A DNA stretch of 64,000 nucleotides from an uncultured Clostridia bacterium (GTDB lineage Bacteria; Bacillota; Clostridia; TANB77; CAG-508): NCBI GenBank assembly GCA_934177485.1, contig CAKPPF010000001.1, positions 62,001 through 126,000 of the forward strand. The letters run 5' to 3'. Below, one piece after another: positions 1-9,912 of this stretch. The notes beneath the pieces were generated by a model, which did not search any database, was not told the DNA's origin, and saw only the letters and a program-made list of their open reading frames with translations. Position numbers and translations under genes: made by a program. Positions within the stretch are counted from its first letter, which is position 1, and every line of letters begins with the position of its first letter.

Positions 1-422
1 TAGAAAAAGATATGAAAATTGCTTTAGCAAGTTCAAAAAAAGGTTATATGCCACCATGTGATATATGGCATTTAGAAGATAAAGTTCAAGATATACTTTC
101 AATTGGAAATCAAACTGGTGAAGGATGGTTTTTAACTGCAGAAATGATTGAATATATCGAAAATGACATACCAAATATCATCTGTGTTCAACCATTTGCA
201 TGTCTTCCAAATCATGTTGTTGGTAAAGGTGTAATTAAAACAATTAGAAATATGTATCCAAATGCTAATATATCTCCTGTAGATTATGATCCTGGAGCAA
301 GCCAAGCAAATCAAACAAATAGAATTAAATTAATGATGACAGTTGCAAAAGATAATTTAAATAATAACTTAAAAATAGAAACAGATAATTATTTAAATGA
401 AAAAGATTTAATTAAAAATTAA
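1..422 (+). CDS. 2-hydroxyacyl-CoA dehydratase/activase family protein, C-terminal part (partial)
   Basis: The reading frame is open to the left edge of the window, so the gene starts outside; the codons at 3-11 are in frame and the first visible ATG (12) is probably internal. The visible ~140 residues resemble the C-terminal part of the very large proteins that join a BadF/HgdC-type activator ATPase to a 2-hydroxyglutaryl-CoA dehydratase-like module. The supporting stretches are GEGWFLTAEM, CVQPFACLPNHVVGKG with a conserved Cys, and DYDPGASQANQTNRIKL. Members handle [4Fe-4S] clusters and are implicated in radical dehydration, but the substrate of this group is not established. No terminator is obvious downstream. 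Only the family call is supported. Confidence 0.75.
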   Translation, partial: EKDMKIALASSKKGYMPPCDIWHLEDKVQDILSIGNQTGEGWFLTAEMIEYIENDIPNIICVQPFACLPNHVVGKGVIKTIRNMYPNANISPVDYDPGASQANQTNRIKLMMTVAKDNLNNNLKIETDNYLNEKDLIKN

Positions 423-3400
423 TAGTTAAAAAAATAATTAGTTGATTATTAATAGACAAAAAATGAATAAATTAAGTTTTATTCATTTTTTTATTTTTAT
501 ATATCTATGAATTTCAAATATTTATACATGGATCTTATTAATTTATAATCCTATAATATGTTTTAATTTTTTGGCAAATTCATTTACATATTTTTACTTT
601 TTTCACCGATAAAAATTTTTGAAATTTTTATTTGTTTTTTTATTAGATTTACTCGCAAAAATAATTATTATTTTCGTGTTTTATTTCTTTTAAATTAGTT
701 GTTTATATTCATTTTTGCTACTAAAAGTTATCCACATCGAGCTCAATTTCTCTTAGGGTTATATCGTTTGAAAGTTTAAACAATATATTTAAGACTGAAA
801 ATATATTTACGATTTCAAAAACTTTTTTTAGTCACATAGCCAATTTGTCCTTTTACTAATTTTTTTCAAAATACGATTTCATTTTACATTTATTTACATT
901 TATAAAAATGTTTTTTTATAAATTTTTTGTGCATTATTTTTCACCTCTAACTTTTTATGTTTTAACTTAATATTAAGAAAATTTGTCTTTTTTGTTTTAT
1001 ATAATGAAAAATTTAAATATATAACTTAAAAAAAATTATTTCGTCTCACTATACTTTTTTATAAAATATATTATAAATCAATTTTATAGAAAGATAAATT
1101 TATTAAAAAATATATAAATATTTATTTTAAATTTAAGAATTATTTTTTTATTTATTTTTTATTTTATTATATATTTTATTATTATTATTTATTTTATTAT
1201 TTATTTTATTATTTTTAATAATTTATAAATTAATTTTAAAATATTTTAAATTGATTATTTAAATAAAAATATAATATAAAAATTTTAATATAAAAAAATA
1301 TTTATATTAGAATTTTTAAATTTTTTATCTAAATTTTTTTGCTATAAAACTTTTTTCATTTTGTTTTATTAAATATACTTTTGTTAATATGATTATATTT
1401 ATTTTTTATCACGCAAGCATCATTTTTTTAGTGGAAAAATTTTTTTATGCTCTATGAAGAAAAAATATTTATCAGATAAAAATATTCTTTTTAAATTCAT
1501 CTTTACCTTTAACATAGAATATTATTGTAATTATTTTACAGTTATGTTTTAAAAAAGTTATCCACAATACAATAAAATATCATTGAGGGTACCAGCAATT
1601 CATCTATTTATAATTATGCATAATAAAAAAATTTTTTTGAGTTTTTCATTAACCTTAATTCTTATGTAAAAATAGTCTTTTGGTCAATTGTTGTGCGTGT
1701 TAGGAATTTAGATTTTATATATTGTTCTCTCATCTTAAATATATTTATAAGATATCCATAGCCAAATTTTTTTTTCATGTTTTGACATTTATTATAAAAA
1801 ACAAAAATTTTTTTACACCTTTTTTATGAAAAAAGTTGTTCTGTTTCAAAATTAATTTTTTCAGTTTCTATTTTTAATTACAATTATAATGATTTAATTT
1901 TATTTAAAATATTATAATTAATTATTCTAATTTTAATTGTTTATTTCTTAATTAAATATTATTTTATATTTAAAAAAATATTTAATTAAATATTTTTTTT
2001 ATTTTAATCAAATATATTTTTATTTATATATTATTTTTATTATTTTAAAATAATATATCATTAATTTTATAATTTATTATTTTTTTCATTATTGTTATTT
2101 TATAATTTTATTTATTTTAAAATTATATATTATAAGTAATATAAATTTTTAAAAAATTGTCATAAGAAAAATATAAAAAAATTTTGAAAAGTTTTATTGC
2201 TTATAAATTCTATTTTTGTGTATGCCTCTGTATTATGTTTACTTACTTTTTCAAAATTTTTTTATACTTATATTTCATATTTTTAAACAACAATTTTTTC
2301 CATATAATCTATTTTTATTGTTTTGCCAATATGTCATGTTTTAAAAAACTATAATTTATGTTTTTATATCTTGTATTTTAAAGAAATTGTATAATCTGCT
2401 ATTAGTTATTTAGTTATTTTATAAGAAAAAAGTTTTCCACATTATTTAATTAATAGTACGGATCTTGCGTATTTCTTAAAAAATTATATATATTTTTCTA
2501 TATTACTATTCTTTTTTATTTTATATTAAATCATTAGATTTCTTTTTACTAAAATCTTTCTTCTTTTATAATATTTTTATAAATTCTCTTTTTGGTTCTT
2601 TAATTTTTTCTTTTATTTATAATTTTGAATTTATTATATGATTATCTTTTACAAAATTTTTGTTTTTTCTTAGGTGTACATAATTTGCGTATAAATATCT
2701 AAATTTTTTTATTATATTGTTTGAGTAAAATTTTATTTCTTTACTTTAATATGCAAAAATTTTTTTATTAAAGAATTTCATGTTATAAATAATTAATTAT
2801 TTATTTATTTTAAGTTAATTGTTTATTTAATTTATATTTATTATTTATTTAATTTATATTTATTATTTGTTTAATTTATATTTTTATTTATTATTTATTT
2901 CTATATTTTTTATACAATATTATTTTTATTTATATTAAAAAAAGATATAAATAATATTAATTTAATAAAATATTTATTTTTTATTTATAATAATATTTTT
3001 TTATTAAAATCATTAAATAAAAAATTTTTTTATAATCAGATTATAAAAATTTATCTTATCATTTACCTTATAAAATTATTTTATTAATACTATCTTTCTA
3101 TATATAATTTTATATCATAAAAATATTTTACTTTTAAAATTTATAATTTTATGTATACTTTTTCAGTTGCATTACTATTTTTTCTTTTTCAATTTAAAAT
3201 ATATAAACTTTATAACTCGTTTTTTGTTTGTCAATATGCCATTTTGTTGTTTTTGTATTTTTTATTATTTTTATAAAGTTTATTTATACATTCTGATATA
3301 TTTTATTATCAATATACTACCATTTTTTCTTATAAAAAATTATCCACACTACCTTTTATCTAATACGGCGTTACTATATTTTAAAAACCTATCTTTAATT

Positions 3401-3699
3401 TTCTCATACTTAAATTACTTTATGCATTCATTAACAAGCTTATCATATGAACATGCTTTTCTTTTAAGTGTTCTTTTTATTTTTTTAAGTTTTTTTATGT
3501 TTTTTGATGTTTTATTTTTTATTTCCAATTTTTCTTTTATAATGTATTAAAAAAACACATAATTTTTTTCTCATTTAAATAGTAAACATAATTTTCTTTT
3601 TTATAAATTCTCCATTTACAAAATATCTGGCATAAAACAAAATGAACAATAAAAATTATTGTTCATTTCAATTTTATAAATATTTTTACTTATCTTATC

Positions 3700-3935
3700 A
3701 TTTATTAAAAATAAATAATTAATTATTAATTTTTAAATTAATTATTTGTTTTTTTATTAATTATTTATTATTTTAATTATTATTTATTTTAATTAATATT
3801 TATTTTTATTTATTATTTTATTTATTATTTATTTTAAATTATTATTTATTTTTAATTATTATTTATTTTTAATTACTATTTATTTTTAATTATTATTTAT
3901 TATTTTTTAATTATTATTTATTTTTTAATTAATTA
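3700..3935. repeat. Short-period AT tandem repeat (AATTATTATTTATTTTT-like)
   Basis: Around ten imperfect copies of a 17-20 bp unit of the form AATTATTATTTATTTTT follow each other before the arginase promoter. Similar but less regular blocks lie at 1130-1320, 1870-2150 and 2780-3010. This is simple-sequence DNA; no coding or RNA signal is seen in it. Confidence 0.7.
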
Positions 3936-4042
3936 TCTTTTTTTGCAAGATCATATCTTGTGCCTACCTGTTAAATCATTAATTAGTTTCCTTTAAAACT
4001 CTAAATAATAATTAAACTATTTATTTATTACTTCATTTATGA

Positions 4043-4063
4043 TATAATTTCGTCAGAAGGAGT
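4043..4063 (+). promoter_or_regulatory. -10 box and ribosome binding site of the arginase gene
   Basis: TATAAT at 4043-4048 is followed at short distance by AGAAGGAGTG (4056-4065), 8 nt before the ATG at 4073. No good -35 hexamer is visible upstream in the AT-rich DNA, so the promoter call rests on the -10 box alone. The 5' leader would be short (about 20 nt). Confidence 0.5.
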
Positions 4064-4072
4064 GATTTTATA

Positions 4073-4945
4073 ATGAGTAAAATTAATATTATTGGCGCAT
4101 GCTCAGATTTAGGAGTACATATAAACGGCTCTAAACATGGTCCAGAAATACTGGAAAATAATATAGATAAATCTAATATTAATAATATAATAAATATTTA
4201 TTCTAATAATGTAGAAAAAGAATTAGATAAAACAAATTTAAAAAAGAATTTATCAGAAATTAATATATTTAATTCAAAGCTATATAATGAAACTTTAAAT
4301 ACTTTAAATAATGATTTCTTTCCATTAGTTCTTGGTGGTGATCACAGTATTGCAATTGGTTCTGCTTTAGCTTCAATAAAAAAATATATTAATTTAGGAA
4401 TAATATGGTTTGACGCTCATGGTGATTTTAACACATTTGATACAACTACATCTGGCAATATTCATGGCTTACCTTTCGCAGCATTATGTAATTATGAAAA
4501 AAAAGATTTATGCAATTTCCATGATGGTAGTTTCTTTAATCCACAAAATGCAGTTTTAGTTGGAGGAAGAGATATTGATATTCCAGGTGAAATAGATAAT
4601 TTAAAAAAAGCTGGTGTTACGATTTTTACAACTGAAGATATCAAACTATATGGACCAGAATGTATATATAAAAAAGCATTCGAGATAGCTTCAAAAAACA
4701 CAAACGGTATTCATGTTAGTTTTGATATTGATGTAATAGATCCAAATATTGCACCAGGTGTATCTGTTCCAGCTGTTGAAGGTGTAACTCTTGAAGATGC
4801 TAATTGTTTTGTTGATTATGTTATAAAAAATAAATCTGTTATAAGGTCAATGGATTTAGTTGAATTTAATCCAGAAAAAGATCTCGAGAAAAAAACGGAA
4901 CAAATTGCAATTAAAATAATAAATAAATTAACAAAGAACCTTTAG
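4073..4945 (+). CDS. rocF: Arginase (ureohydrolase family)
   Basis: Predicted Mn-dependent arginase, L-arginine to L-ornithine plus urea, cytosolic. The 290 residues match the family length. The manganese-binding motifs are all present: GGDHS (88-92), DAHGDFN (114-120) and SFDIDVIDP (216-224). The segment SGNIHG after DAHGDFN is the form seen in arginases rather than agmatinases, and GVSVPAVEGVTLED follows the last metal motif. The start is chosen for the strong AGAAGGAG site 8 nt upstream. It is a single gene, preceded by the AT desert and ending in a hairpin shared with the convergent murE gene. Formimidoylglutamase or agmatinase activity cannot be fully excluded. Confidence 0.85.
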   Translation: MSKINIIGACSDLGVHINGSKHGPEILENNIDKSNINNIINIYSNNVEKELDKTNLKKNLSEINIFNSKLYNETLNTLNNDFFPLVLGGDHSIAIGSALASIKKYINLGIIWFDAHGDFNTFDTTTSGNIHGLPFAALCNYEKKDLCNFHDGSFFNPQNAVLVGGRDIDIPGEIDNLKKAGVTIFTTEDIKLYGPECIYKKAFEIASKNTNGIHVSFDIDVIDPNIAPGVSVPAVEGVTLEDANCFVDYVIKNKSVIRSMDLVEFNPEKDLEKKTEQIAIKIINKLTKNL

Positions 4946-4966
4946 AATTTACTAAAGGTTCTTTGT
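4931..4966. terminator. Bidirectional hairpin between arginase and murE
   Basis: A perfect 15-bp stem: ACAAAGAACCTTTAG (4931-4945) pairs with 4952-4966 around a 6-nt loop; the 5' arm contains the arginase stop codon. It sits between convergent genes and is flanked by AT-rich tails on both sides, so it probably serves both directions. The U-tract is imperfect. Confidence 0.7.
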
Positions 4967-4975
4967 ATTATATTA

Positions 4976-6499
4976 TCATTTTTTTATTTTTTCTTTTTTA
5001 TCCAATTCATTTAAATATTTTTTTGCATATTGAACATCAGTCTCACATTTAACATATTTTCCTTTTACATATTGAACTGTCTCATTTCCTTTACCTGTAA
5101 TTAATATAACAGAATTTGGCTTTGCTTCTAAAATTGCGTGTTTTATAGCTTGTCCTCTATCAGTTATAATTTTATATTTTCCATTTTCTTTTTTTATATA
5201 TGTTGATATCTCTTTACATATTTCCTCTGGATCTTCGTTTCTCGGATCTTCCATTGTTAAATAATTCATATTTGAATATTTTCCAGATAATTCTCCTAAA
5301 TCTTTCCTTCTATTTTGAGCGTGATTTCCTGGGCATCCAAATACAGTTATTATTTCTCTTTTAGGATATTCTTTTATTGTTGATTCATATAATTTTTTAA
5401 AACTTAATTTATTATGTGCATAGTCAACTATTACAATTACTTTACTTTCTTTATCCGAGTATACTTCCATTCTTCCACTTGCTCTGGCTTTTTTTAATCC
5501 ATCATATATGTTTTTATATGGTACGTCCATGTCTACAGCAACTGCAATTGCAGCTAATGCATTTTCTACATTGAAAAGTCCTGGCATTGTTAATAATATT
5601 TCTTCATCGAATTTTCTTGTTTTTACATTAAATACAGTATTTAATCCTTCTTTTCTAATATTATATCCATATACATCTGCATCTTTAGTAGTTCCAAATG
5701 TTATTATTTTTTTAGAATTTTGAGCAGCATCTAATACTCTATCCAAGTCATCTGTATTTAAATTCACGATAGCTGTATCTGTCTGTTTAAACAATTTAAG
5801 TTTAGAAGTAAAATATTCTTCATAATCTTTATGTTCTATATTACTAATATGGTCTTCAGAAATATTTAAAAATATTCCATATTTATATTGTATACCATAA
5901 GTTCTTTGTGTTTTTAATGCTTGTGAACATACTTCCATAACTAGATTTTCTATTCCAGAATCGACAGCATTTCTTATATGTTTGTGCAATTCTAAAGCTT
6001 CTGGAGTAGTAAGAACAGATTCTTTTCTTTCAACTCCATCGTATGTATCAATTGAAGAAATAACTGCTGTATCTTTTTTATTTAAATCATTCATATATTC
6101 ATCTAAAATATATTTTAAATAATATGTTGTTGTTGATTTTCCCTTTGTTCCAGTTATACCAATCATATTAATTTCATTTTCTGGATAATTAGTAAATAAT
6201 GCAGATAAAACAGCTAATGCTTTACGTATATCAGAAACAATAATAAATGGTTTACCATATTCTTTATATGTTTCCTCGCAAACATATGCAAAGGCTCCAC
6301 TATCAAGTGCTTTTTCTAAAAACTCCTTTTTAAAGTTTGCTCCTTTGCATAAGAAAAGTGTATTATTTTTTACCTCTCTTGAATCATGTGTAAAAACTTC
6401 TACATTTTTATTTTTTATTTCATCTGTTAAATTATCTTCTAAATATATTTTTTCTTTTTTTAAAATATCAATATATTTATTTAAATTATATTTTTCCAT
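4976..6499 (-). CDS. murE: UDP-N-acetylmuramoyl-tripeptide synthetase, MurE type
   Basis: Cytosolic ATP-dependent ligase that adds the third (diamino acid) residue of the peptidoglycan stem peptide. At 507 residues it has the MurE length and three-domain order: N-terminal UDP-MurNAc domain with THDSREV near 37, ATPase domain with GITGTKGKST (114-123), and C-terminal ligase domain. The substrate-selecting motif reads EDPR (417-420) instead of the DNPR typical of meso-diaminopimelate enzymes; the Arg is kept, so the amino acid specificity (DAP, Lys or other) cannot be read with certainty. The start has a GAGG site 5 nt upstream. It lies downstream of the D-Asp-ligase-like and racemase genes, separated by a tandem repeat. 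Confidence 0.85.
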   Translation of the reverse strand: MEKYNLNKYIDILKKEKIYLEDNLTDEIKNKNVEVFTHDSREVKNNTLFLCKGANFKKEFLEKALDSGAFAYVCEETYKEYGKPFIIVSDIRKALAVLSALFTNYPENEINMIGITGTKGKSTTTYYLKYILDEYMNDLNKKDTAVISSIDTYDGVERKESVLTTPEALELHKHIRNAVDSGIENLVMEVCSQALKTQRTYGIQYKYGIFLNISEDHISNIEHKDYEEYFTSKLKLFKQTDTAIVNLNTDDLDRVLDAAQNSKKIITFGTTKDADVYGYNIRKEGLNTVFNVKTRKFDEEILLTMPGLFNVENALAAIAVAVDMDVPYKNIYDGLKKARASGRMEVYSDKESKVIVIVDYAHNKLSFKKLYESTIKEYPKREIITVFGCPGNHAQNRRKDLGELSGKYSNMNYLTMEDPRNEDPEEICKEISTYIKKENGKYKIITDRGQAIKHAILEAKPNSVILITGKGNETVQYVKGKYVKCETDVQYAKKYLNELDKKEKIKK

Positions 6500-6529
6500 T
6501 TTTTCCTCTTTATCATAATAAAATAGTAT

Positions 6530-6990
6530 TAATATAAATAAATATTTTTTTATTTAATTATTTTTTATTAATATTTAAATAATAATTAATTTTTTATTTA
6601 TTCTTTTTTAATTTAGTATTTATTATTATTATTATTTAATTTATTGTTTAATTATTTTTAATGTTTTTTATTAATATTTAAATAATAATTATTTTTTATT
6701 TATTTTTTTTAATTTAGTATTTATTATTATTATTATTTAATTTATTTTTTAATTATTTTTAATATTTTTTATTAATATTTAAATAATAATTATTTTTTAT
6801 TTAATCTTTTTTAATTTAGTATTTATTATTATTTAATTTATTATTTAATTATTTTTAATGCTGTTTTTATTAATACTTAAATAACAATGTTTTTTATTTA
6901 TTTTAATATTTATTATTATTTAATTATCATTTAATTTTTTTAATATTTAAATAATAAATTTTTTTAATTAATATTTATTTTGTTTAATTA
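6530..6990. repeat. ~100-bp AT-rich tandem repeat, about 4.5 copies
   Basis: The word TTAATATTTAAATAATAATT recurs at 6568, 6671, 6772, 6870 (with changes) and 6940. Each is followed by TTTTTTATTTATT, then TTTAATTTAGTATTTATTATT, giving a period of 98-103 bp that shortens at the last copy. The array fills the gap between murE and the upstream ATP-grasp gene. No coding potential, promoter or RNA structure is evident. Confidence 0.85.
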
Positions 6991-7019
6991 TATTCAATTT
7001 AATAATATACTTTATATTT

Positions 7020-8237
7020 CTAAAAAGTATATTTTTTATATTTTTTAATATAATTAATATTTCTATAAAAAATATAAAATTTTCTTTTAATATTTTTATC
7101 TTTTTTGTAATTAATTGGATTAACTATTTTTTTATTCTTAATTAAAATTTTTATTTCATTTTTTAATTTTTTATTTTCTATGTATTTATTAATTACACTT
7201 TTAGGAACAAAACTTAATACATATTTTTCTTTAATTATTTTAAAATCCATTTTTTCTTTTTTAATTAAATCTTTAATTAAAGTTTCGATTAAATTATATC
7301 CGCAAGCCGCCATATAATAGCCACTTCTTGATTGTCTTGGATTTATTTCTAACACTTTATATTTTTTATCTCTATAATCATATTTCATATCAAATTCAGC
7401 AAAACCTTGATATCCTATTTTTTCAATAAATTCTTTAAGCTTATTAACATTTTCTTCTTTATAGCCATGTTCGTCAAAGCCATTTACCAAAACTGTACAG
7501 TTTCCTATTCCTGTTGGTGTTCTTTCTTGTAAACCAATTTGTGCAAATGTTGCAAGTTTTGCTTTTTTATCTTTTCCAACGTAAAAAAGTGAATCAAATA
7601 GTGCAGAGTCATCTCCTGGAATAAATTCTTGAATTATTAATGTATTATTATAACCTGCTTCTTCTATTTTTTTAATTGTATTTTCGAGTTCCTCTTCATT
7701 ATATACTTTGTATACTTTATCTAAAATAATATCTAAATTGTGATATGCTACAACATCACTTGGTTTTATTATTATTGGATACTCTTTAAAAAAATCTTTT
7801 ACTTTTTCAATTTGATCTTTGTTATTACATTTATAAAAATATGTTGCAGGCATATCAAGTCCCATGTCTTTATATTTAGTATAAAAATTTTCTTTTATTA
7901 AAACATTATTTACTATATCAATATCAGGATAATTGAATACATAATATTTTTCTAGTAAACTTCTTTCTTCTGCAACCATCTTTACATACATATCACTGGT
8001 TGCTATTAGTAATATTTTATATTCCTTATTTTTTTCTCCATAATCTATTAAAGCTTTAAGGAAATTTTCTTTCAAATTAAAATTTTGTATAACTATAGGA
8101 TTAGATATATTTGTATATGGTAATGCTCTATTACCAATTGTATCAGCTTTTTTTCCTGTTAATTCATTATAACATCTTGTCATATAGTATGCATTTATAT
8201 CTGAGCCAATAATAAGAACTTTTATTTTTTCTTCCAT
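7020..8237 (-). CDS. D-aspartate ligase-like ATP-grasp enzyme
   Basis: ATP-grasp carboxylate-amine ligase of 405 residues. N-terminal KVLIIGSDINAYYMTRC, LLIATSDMYVKMV, LIIQEFIPGDDSA and FAEFDMKYD followed by LEINPRQSRSG align by eye with the enterococcal D-Asp ligase (Aslfm) pattern, including the IPGDDS and ExNxRQGRS segments. Those enzymes attach D-aspartate to the lysine side chain of the peptidoglycan precursor. ATG 8237 is chosen over the upstream TTG because GAGGAAGGA lies just before it; it begins 1 nt after the alr stop, so the two are co-translated. The downstream murE-type gene supports a role in peptide side-chain synthesis. The actual substrate is inferred. The C-terminal ~60 residues are Lys/Ile-rich. 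Confidence 0.7.
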   Translation of the reverse strand: MEEKIKVLIIGSDINAYYMTRCYNELTGKKADTIGNRALPYTNISNPIVIQNFNLKENFLKALIDYGEKNKEYKILLIATSDMYVKMVAEERSLLEKYYVFNYPDIDIVNNVLIKENFYTKYKDMGLDMPATYFYKCNNKDQIEKVKDFFKEYPIIIKPSDVVAYHNLDIILDKVYKVYNEEELENTIKKIEEAGYNNTLIIQEFIPGDDSALFDSLFYVGKDKKAKLATFAQIGLQERTPTGIGNCTVLVNGFDEHGYKEENVNKLKEFIEKIGYQGFAEFDMKYDYRDKKYKVLEINPRQSRSGYYMAACGYNLIETLIKDLIKKEKMDFKIIKEKYVLSFVPKSVINKYIENKKLKNEIKILIKNKKIVNPINYKKDKNIKRKFYIFYRNINYIKKYKKYTF

Positions 8238-8238
8238 A

Positions 8239-9441
8239 TTATTTTCCTTCCTCAATACCTATTATTTCATTATTTTTAATATACACTCTAGGTATTTGTT
8301 TTCCAATGTTGCACATTGTTTCATATATTGATGTTTCGTTATGTACAGCCACTTCCTTTATTGGTGTAAGATCTCCTATTAGTGTTATTTTATCATTTAT
8401 TGAAACTGTGTTGTCAATTTCAACAGTTGTCATTCCCATTCCAACATCGCCAATTATTTGATATCGTCTATTATTAATTGTTACAAATCGTCCTCTACTT
8501 TTTCTAAATATACCATCATCGTATCCAACTGCCATAATTCCTATAATTGTATCTTTTTTTGCTCTATACATTGCCCCATAACCAACAAATTCACCTTTTT
8601 TTACGCTTTTTATTTGTAAAAACTGTGTATACATTTTAAATGCTGGTTTTAATTCTATTGGCAAATTTAAATTTGTTTTACTTACATTATTTCTTTTTTT
8701 ATTTATTTCTCTTTTTAATTGCCTTAATTTATTTTTTAATCCTTTAGTATTATATTTAGGAATTGTATTATATCCATACATTGCAATTCCTAGTCTTATT
8801 CCATTTGCAAATTCTAATTTTGGATGATTTATAAATGCGGCACTTTTATATAAATGTACAATTGGAATCTCACTTAAGTTTATTTTACTGGTTATTTCCT
8901 TAAAATTCTGCAATTGAATATCCCAGTCTTTGTCATTAATTCCTAATGTTGCAAAATGTGTAAAAATCCCTTCAATATCAATTTTTTCATTTTTTTTCAA
9001 TTCATTATATATTTCTTCTAATTCATTTTTATCTTTAAATCCCAATCTATTCATTCCAGAATCTATTTTTAGATGAATTTTTAATTCTTTTTTTATATTT
9101 TTATTTATTAATTCTTTTGCATAGTTATAATCATGAACTGTTATTGTAATATTGTTTTTAATACATATCTCAATAAATTCTAAATCGATGGGCTCTAAAC
9201 ATAGAATTGGTATTTTTTTGTTTATTTTTCTAGCTTCTAAAGCCTCTTCTAAAGAAGAAACAGCCAAATAATTTATTCCACTTTCTATAAGTTCGTTTAT
9301 AACATATGTTGTACCATGTCCATAACAGTTTCCTTTAACAACTCCAAAATAATATTTATAATTATTGTAATAATTAACTATGTTTTTTACATTATTTTTT
9401 AAATTATCAATATTAACCTCAACATAAGTTTTTCTATACAT
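8239..9441 (-). CDS. alr: Alanine racemase family PLP enzyme
   Basis: Fold-type III PLP racemase of 400 residues, expected to make D-alanine for the cell wall. The PLP lysine is Lys36 in VVKGNCYGHG, where most family members have VVKADAYGHG. HLKIDSGMNRLGF, HFATLG and GYGAMY (287-292, the catalytic tyrosine segment) are present, as is GDVGMGMTTVEID. A basic insertion of about 30 residues (229-261, rich in Lys, Arg and Asn) interrupts the usual region after MYG. The start has AAGGAG 9 nt upstream. It is the first gene of a unit with the D-Asp-ligase-like enzyme, so racemisation of another amino acid for that ligase is conceivable but unproven. Confidence 0.8.
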   Translation of the reverse strand: MYRKTYVEVNIDNLKNNVKNIVNYYNNYKYYFGVVKGNCYGHGTTYVINELIESGINYLAVSSLEEALEARKINKKIPILCLEPIDLEFIEICIKNNITITVHDYNYAKELINKNIKKELKIHLKIDSGMNRLGFKDKNELEEIYNELKKNEKIDIEGIFTHFATLGINDKDWDIQLQNFKEITSKINLSEIPIVHLYKSAAFINHPKLEFANGIRLGIAMYGYNTIPKYNTKGLKNKLRQLKREINKKRNNVSKTNLNLPIELKPAFKMYTQFLQIKSVKKGEFVGYGAMYRAKKDTIIGIMAVGYDDGIFRKSRGRFVTINNRRYQIIGDVGMGMTTVEIDNTVSINDKITLIGDLTPIKEVAVHNETSIYETMCNIGKQIPRVYIKNNEIIGIEEGK

Positions 9442-9539
9442 TTTGTATTCTCCTTAATATCTTTTTTCTTCTTGCATATTATATCATTCCATTATTAAAA
9501 AGTAAACTATAATATTATGTATGTTATAAAGCAACAGTT

Positions 9540-9880
9540 GCTTTTTCGTCCAATTTGATTTTTTAGTAAAATGAAAGAAGCTCAAATAGCTGGCGTTTAG
9601 CTATTTTTATTGTATAGAAAAATCGAAGATTTTTACGTATACAAGAACAAAGCGACTTTAGTCGCCCTTTATTCTCGCCGATTTAAGTTTGCGAATGAAA
9701 TGAGAAAATCTCAAAGGCAATAGCAATTATAGCATTTTATATAGTAGGAATTTCGGAGAAATTTCCTACTATATAAGAAAAGTGGCTTCGCCACATGTGC
9801 ATTTTGCTTCGCAAATATGCACCGCCTTAGGTAACTTAACCTTGTTATATAGCAAAAATTTTCAATTTTTCCTATATAAT
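9540..9880. repeat. Composite dispersed repeat (hairpin modules)
   Basis: This 340-bp gap has no gene and is built of modules seen elsewhere in the window. They are the palindrome AAATCGAAGATTTTT, CTCGCCGATTTAAGTTTGC then GAATGAAATGAGAAAATCTC with AAAGGCAATAGCAATTATAG, the inverted pair AGTAGGAATTTC/GAAATTTCCTACT, AAGTGGCTTCGCCAC, GTGCATTTTGCTTCGC with AAATATGCAC, and AACTTAACCTTGTTATAT. Each module can fold as a hairpin. Related copies lie near 16401, 19060, 19446, 26013 and 47855. Confidence 0.8.
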
Positions 9881-9910
9881 AAAAAAAGACGTGTTTTACA
9901 CATCTTTTTT
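9881..9910 (-). terminator. Terminator of the tRNA-Ser pair
   Basis: Read on the minus strand just after the CCA of tRNA-Ser(GCU): an A-rich arm followed by GATGTGT, a short loop, ACACGTC and a run of seven T. The stem and U-tract make a good intrinsic terminator. Confidence 0.75.
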
Positions 9911-9912
9911 AC

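Larger units (their letters stand above)
423..4072. other. 3.65-kb AT-rich gene desert with spaced DnaA-box-like sites
   Basis: No convincing gene is present over 3.6 kb. The composition is almost only A and T with long T runs. Blocks of T-rich sequence carrying the only GC-containing words alternate with low-complexity ATTATTT blocks near 1130-1320, 1870-2150, 2780-3010 and 3700-3930. Each T-rich block holds one same-strand DnaA-box-like word: TTATCCACA at 728-736, 1558-1566 and 3340-3348, and TTTTCCACA at 2433-2441. Spacings are 830, 875 and 907 bp, suggesting four decayed copies of a ~0.87-kb unit. The words ATAGCCAA (836 and 1759) and CAATATG near 2326 and 3231 also recur. One Phe/Tyr-rich open frame (3167-3550) is low-complexity chance. 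Function is unknown; DnaA titration or a degenerate repeat array are possibilities. Confidence 0.6.

Noticed and set aside
3167..3550. 127-codon Phe/Tyr/Leu-rich frame in the AT desert
   Set aside because: Low-complexity T-rich DNA gives Phe-rich frames by chance. There is no ribosome binding site and no recognisable domain.
423..4072. A second chromosome origin in the desert
   Set aside because: Boxes are ~0.87 kb apart rather than clustered and no initiator gene is near; the clustered boxes at dnaA mark the real oriC.
3700..6990. CRISPR array in the AT-rich repeats
   Set aside because: Units are contiguous simple or ~100-bp tandem repeats without unique spacers, and no cas genes are present.
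9442..9912. Structured RNA such as RNase P RNA, tmRNA or SRP RNA
   Set aside because: The hairpins are dispersed-repeat modules shared with other gaps; none of the conserved cores of those RNAs was seen anywhere in the window.
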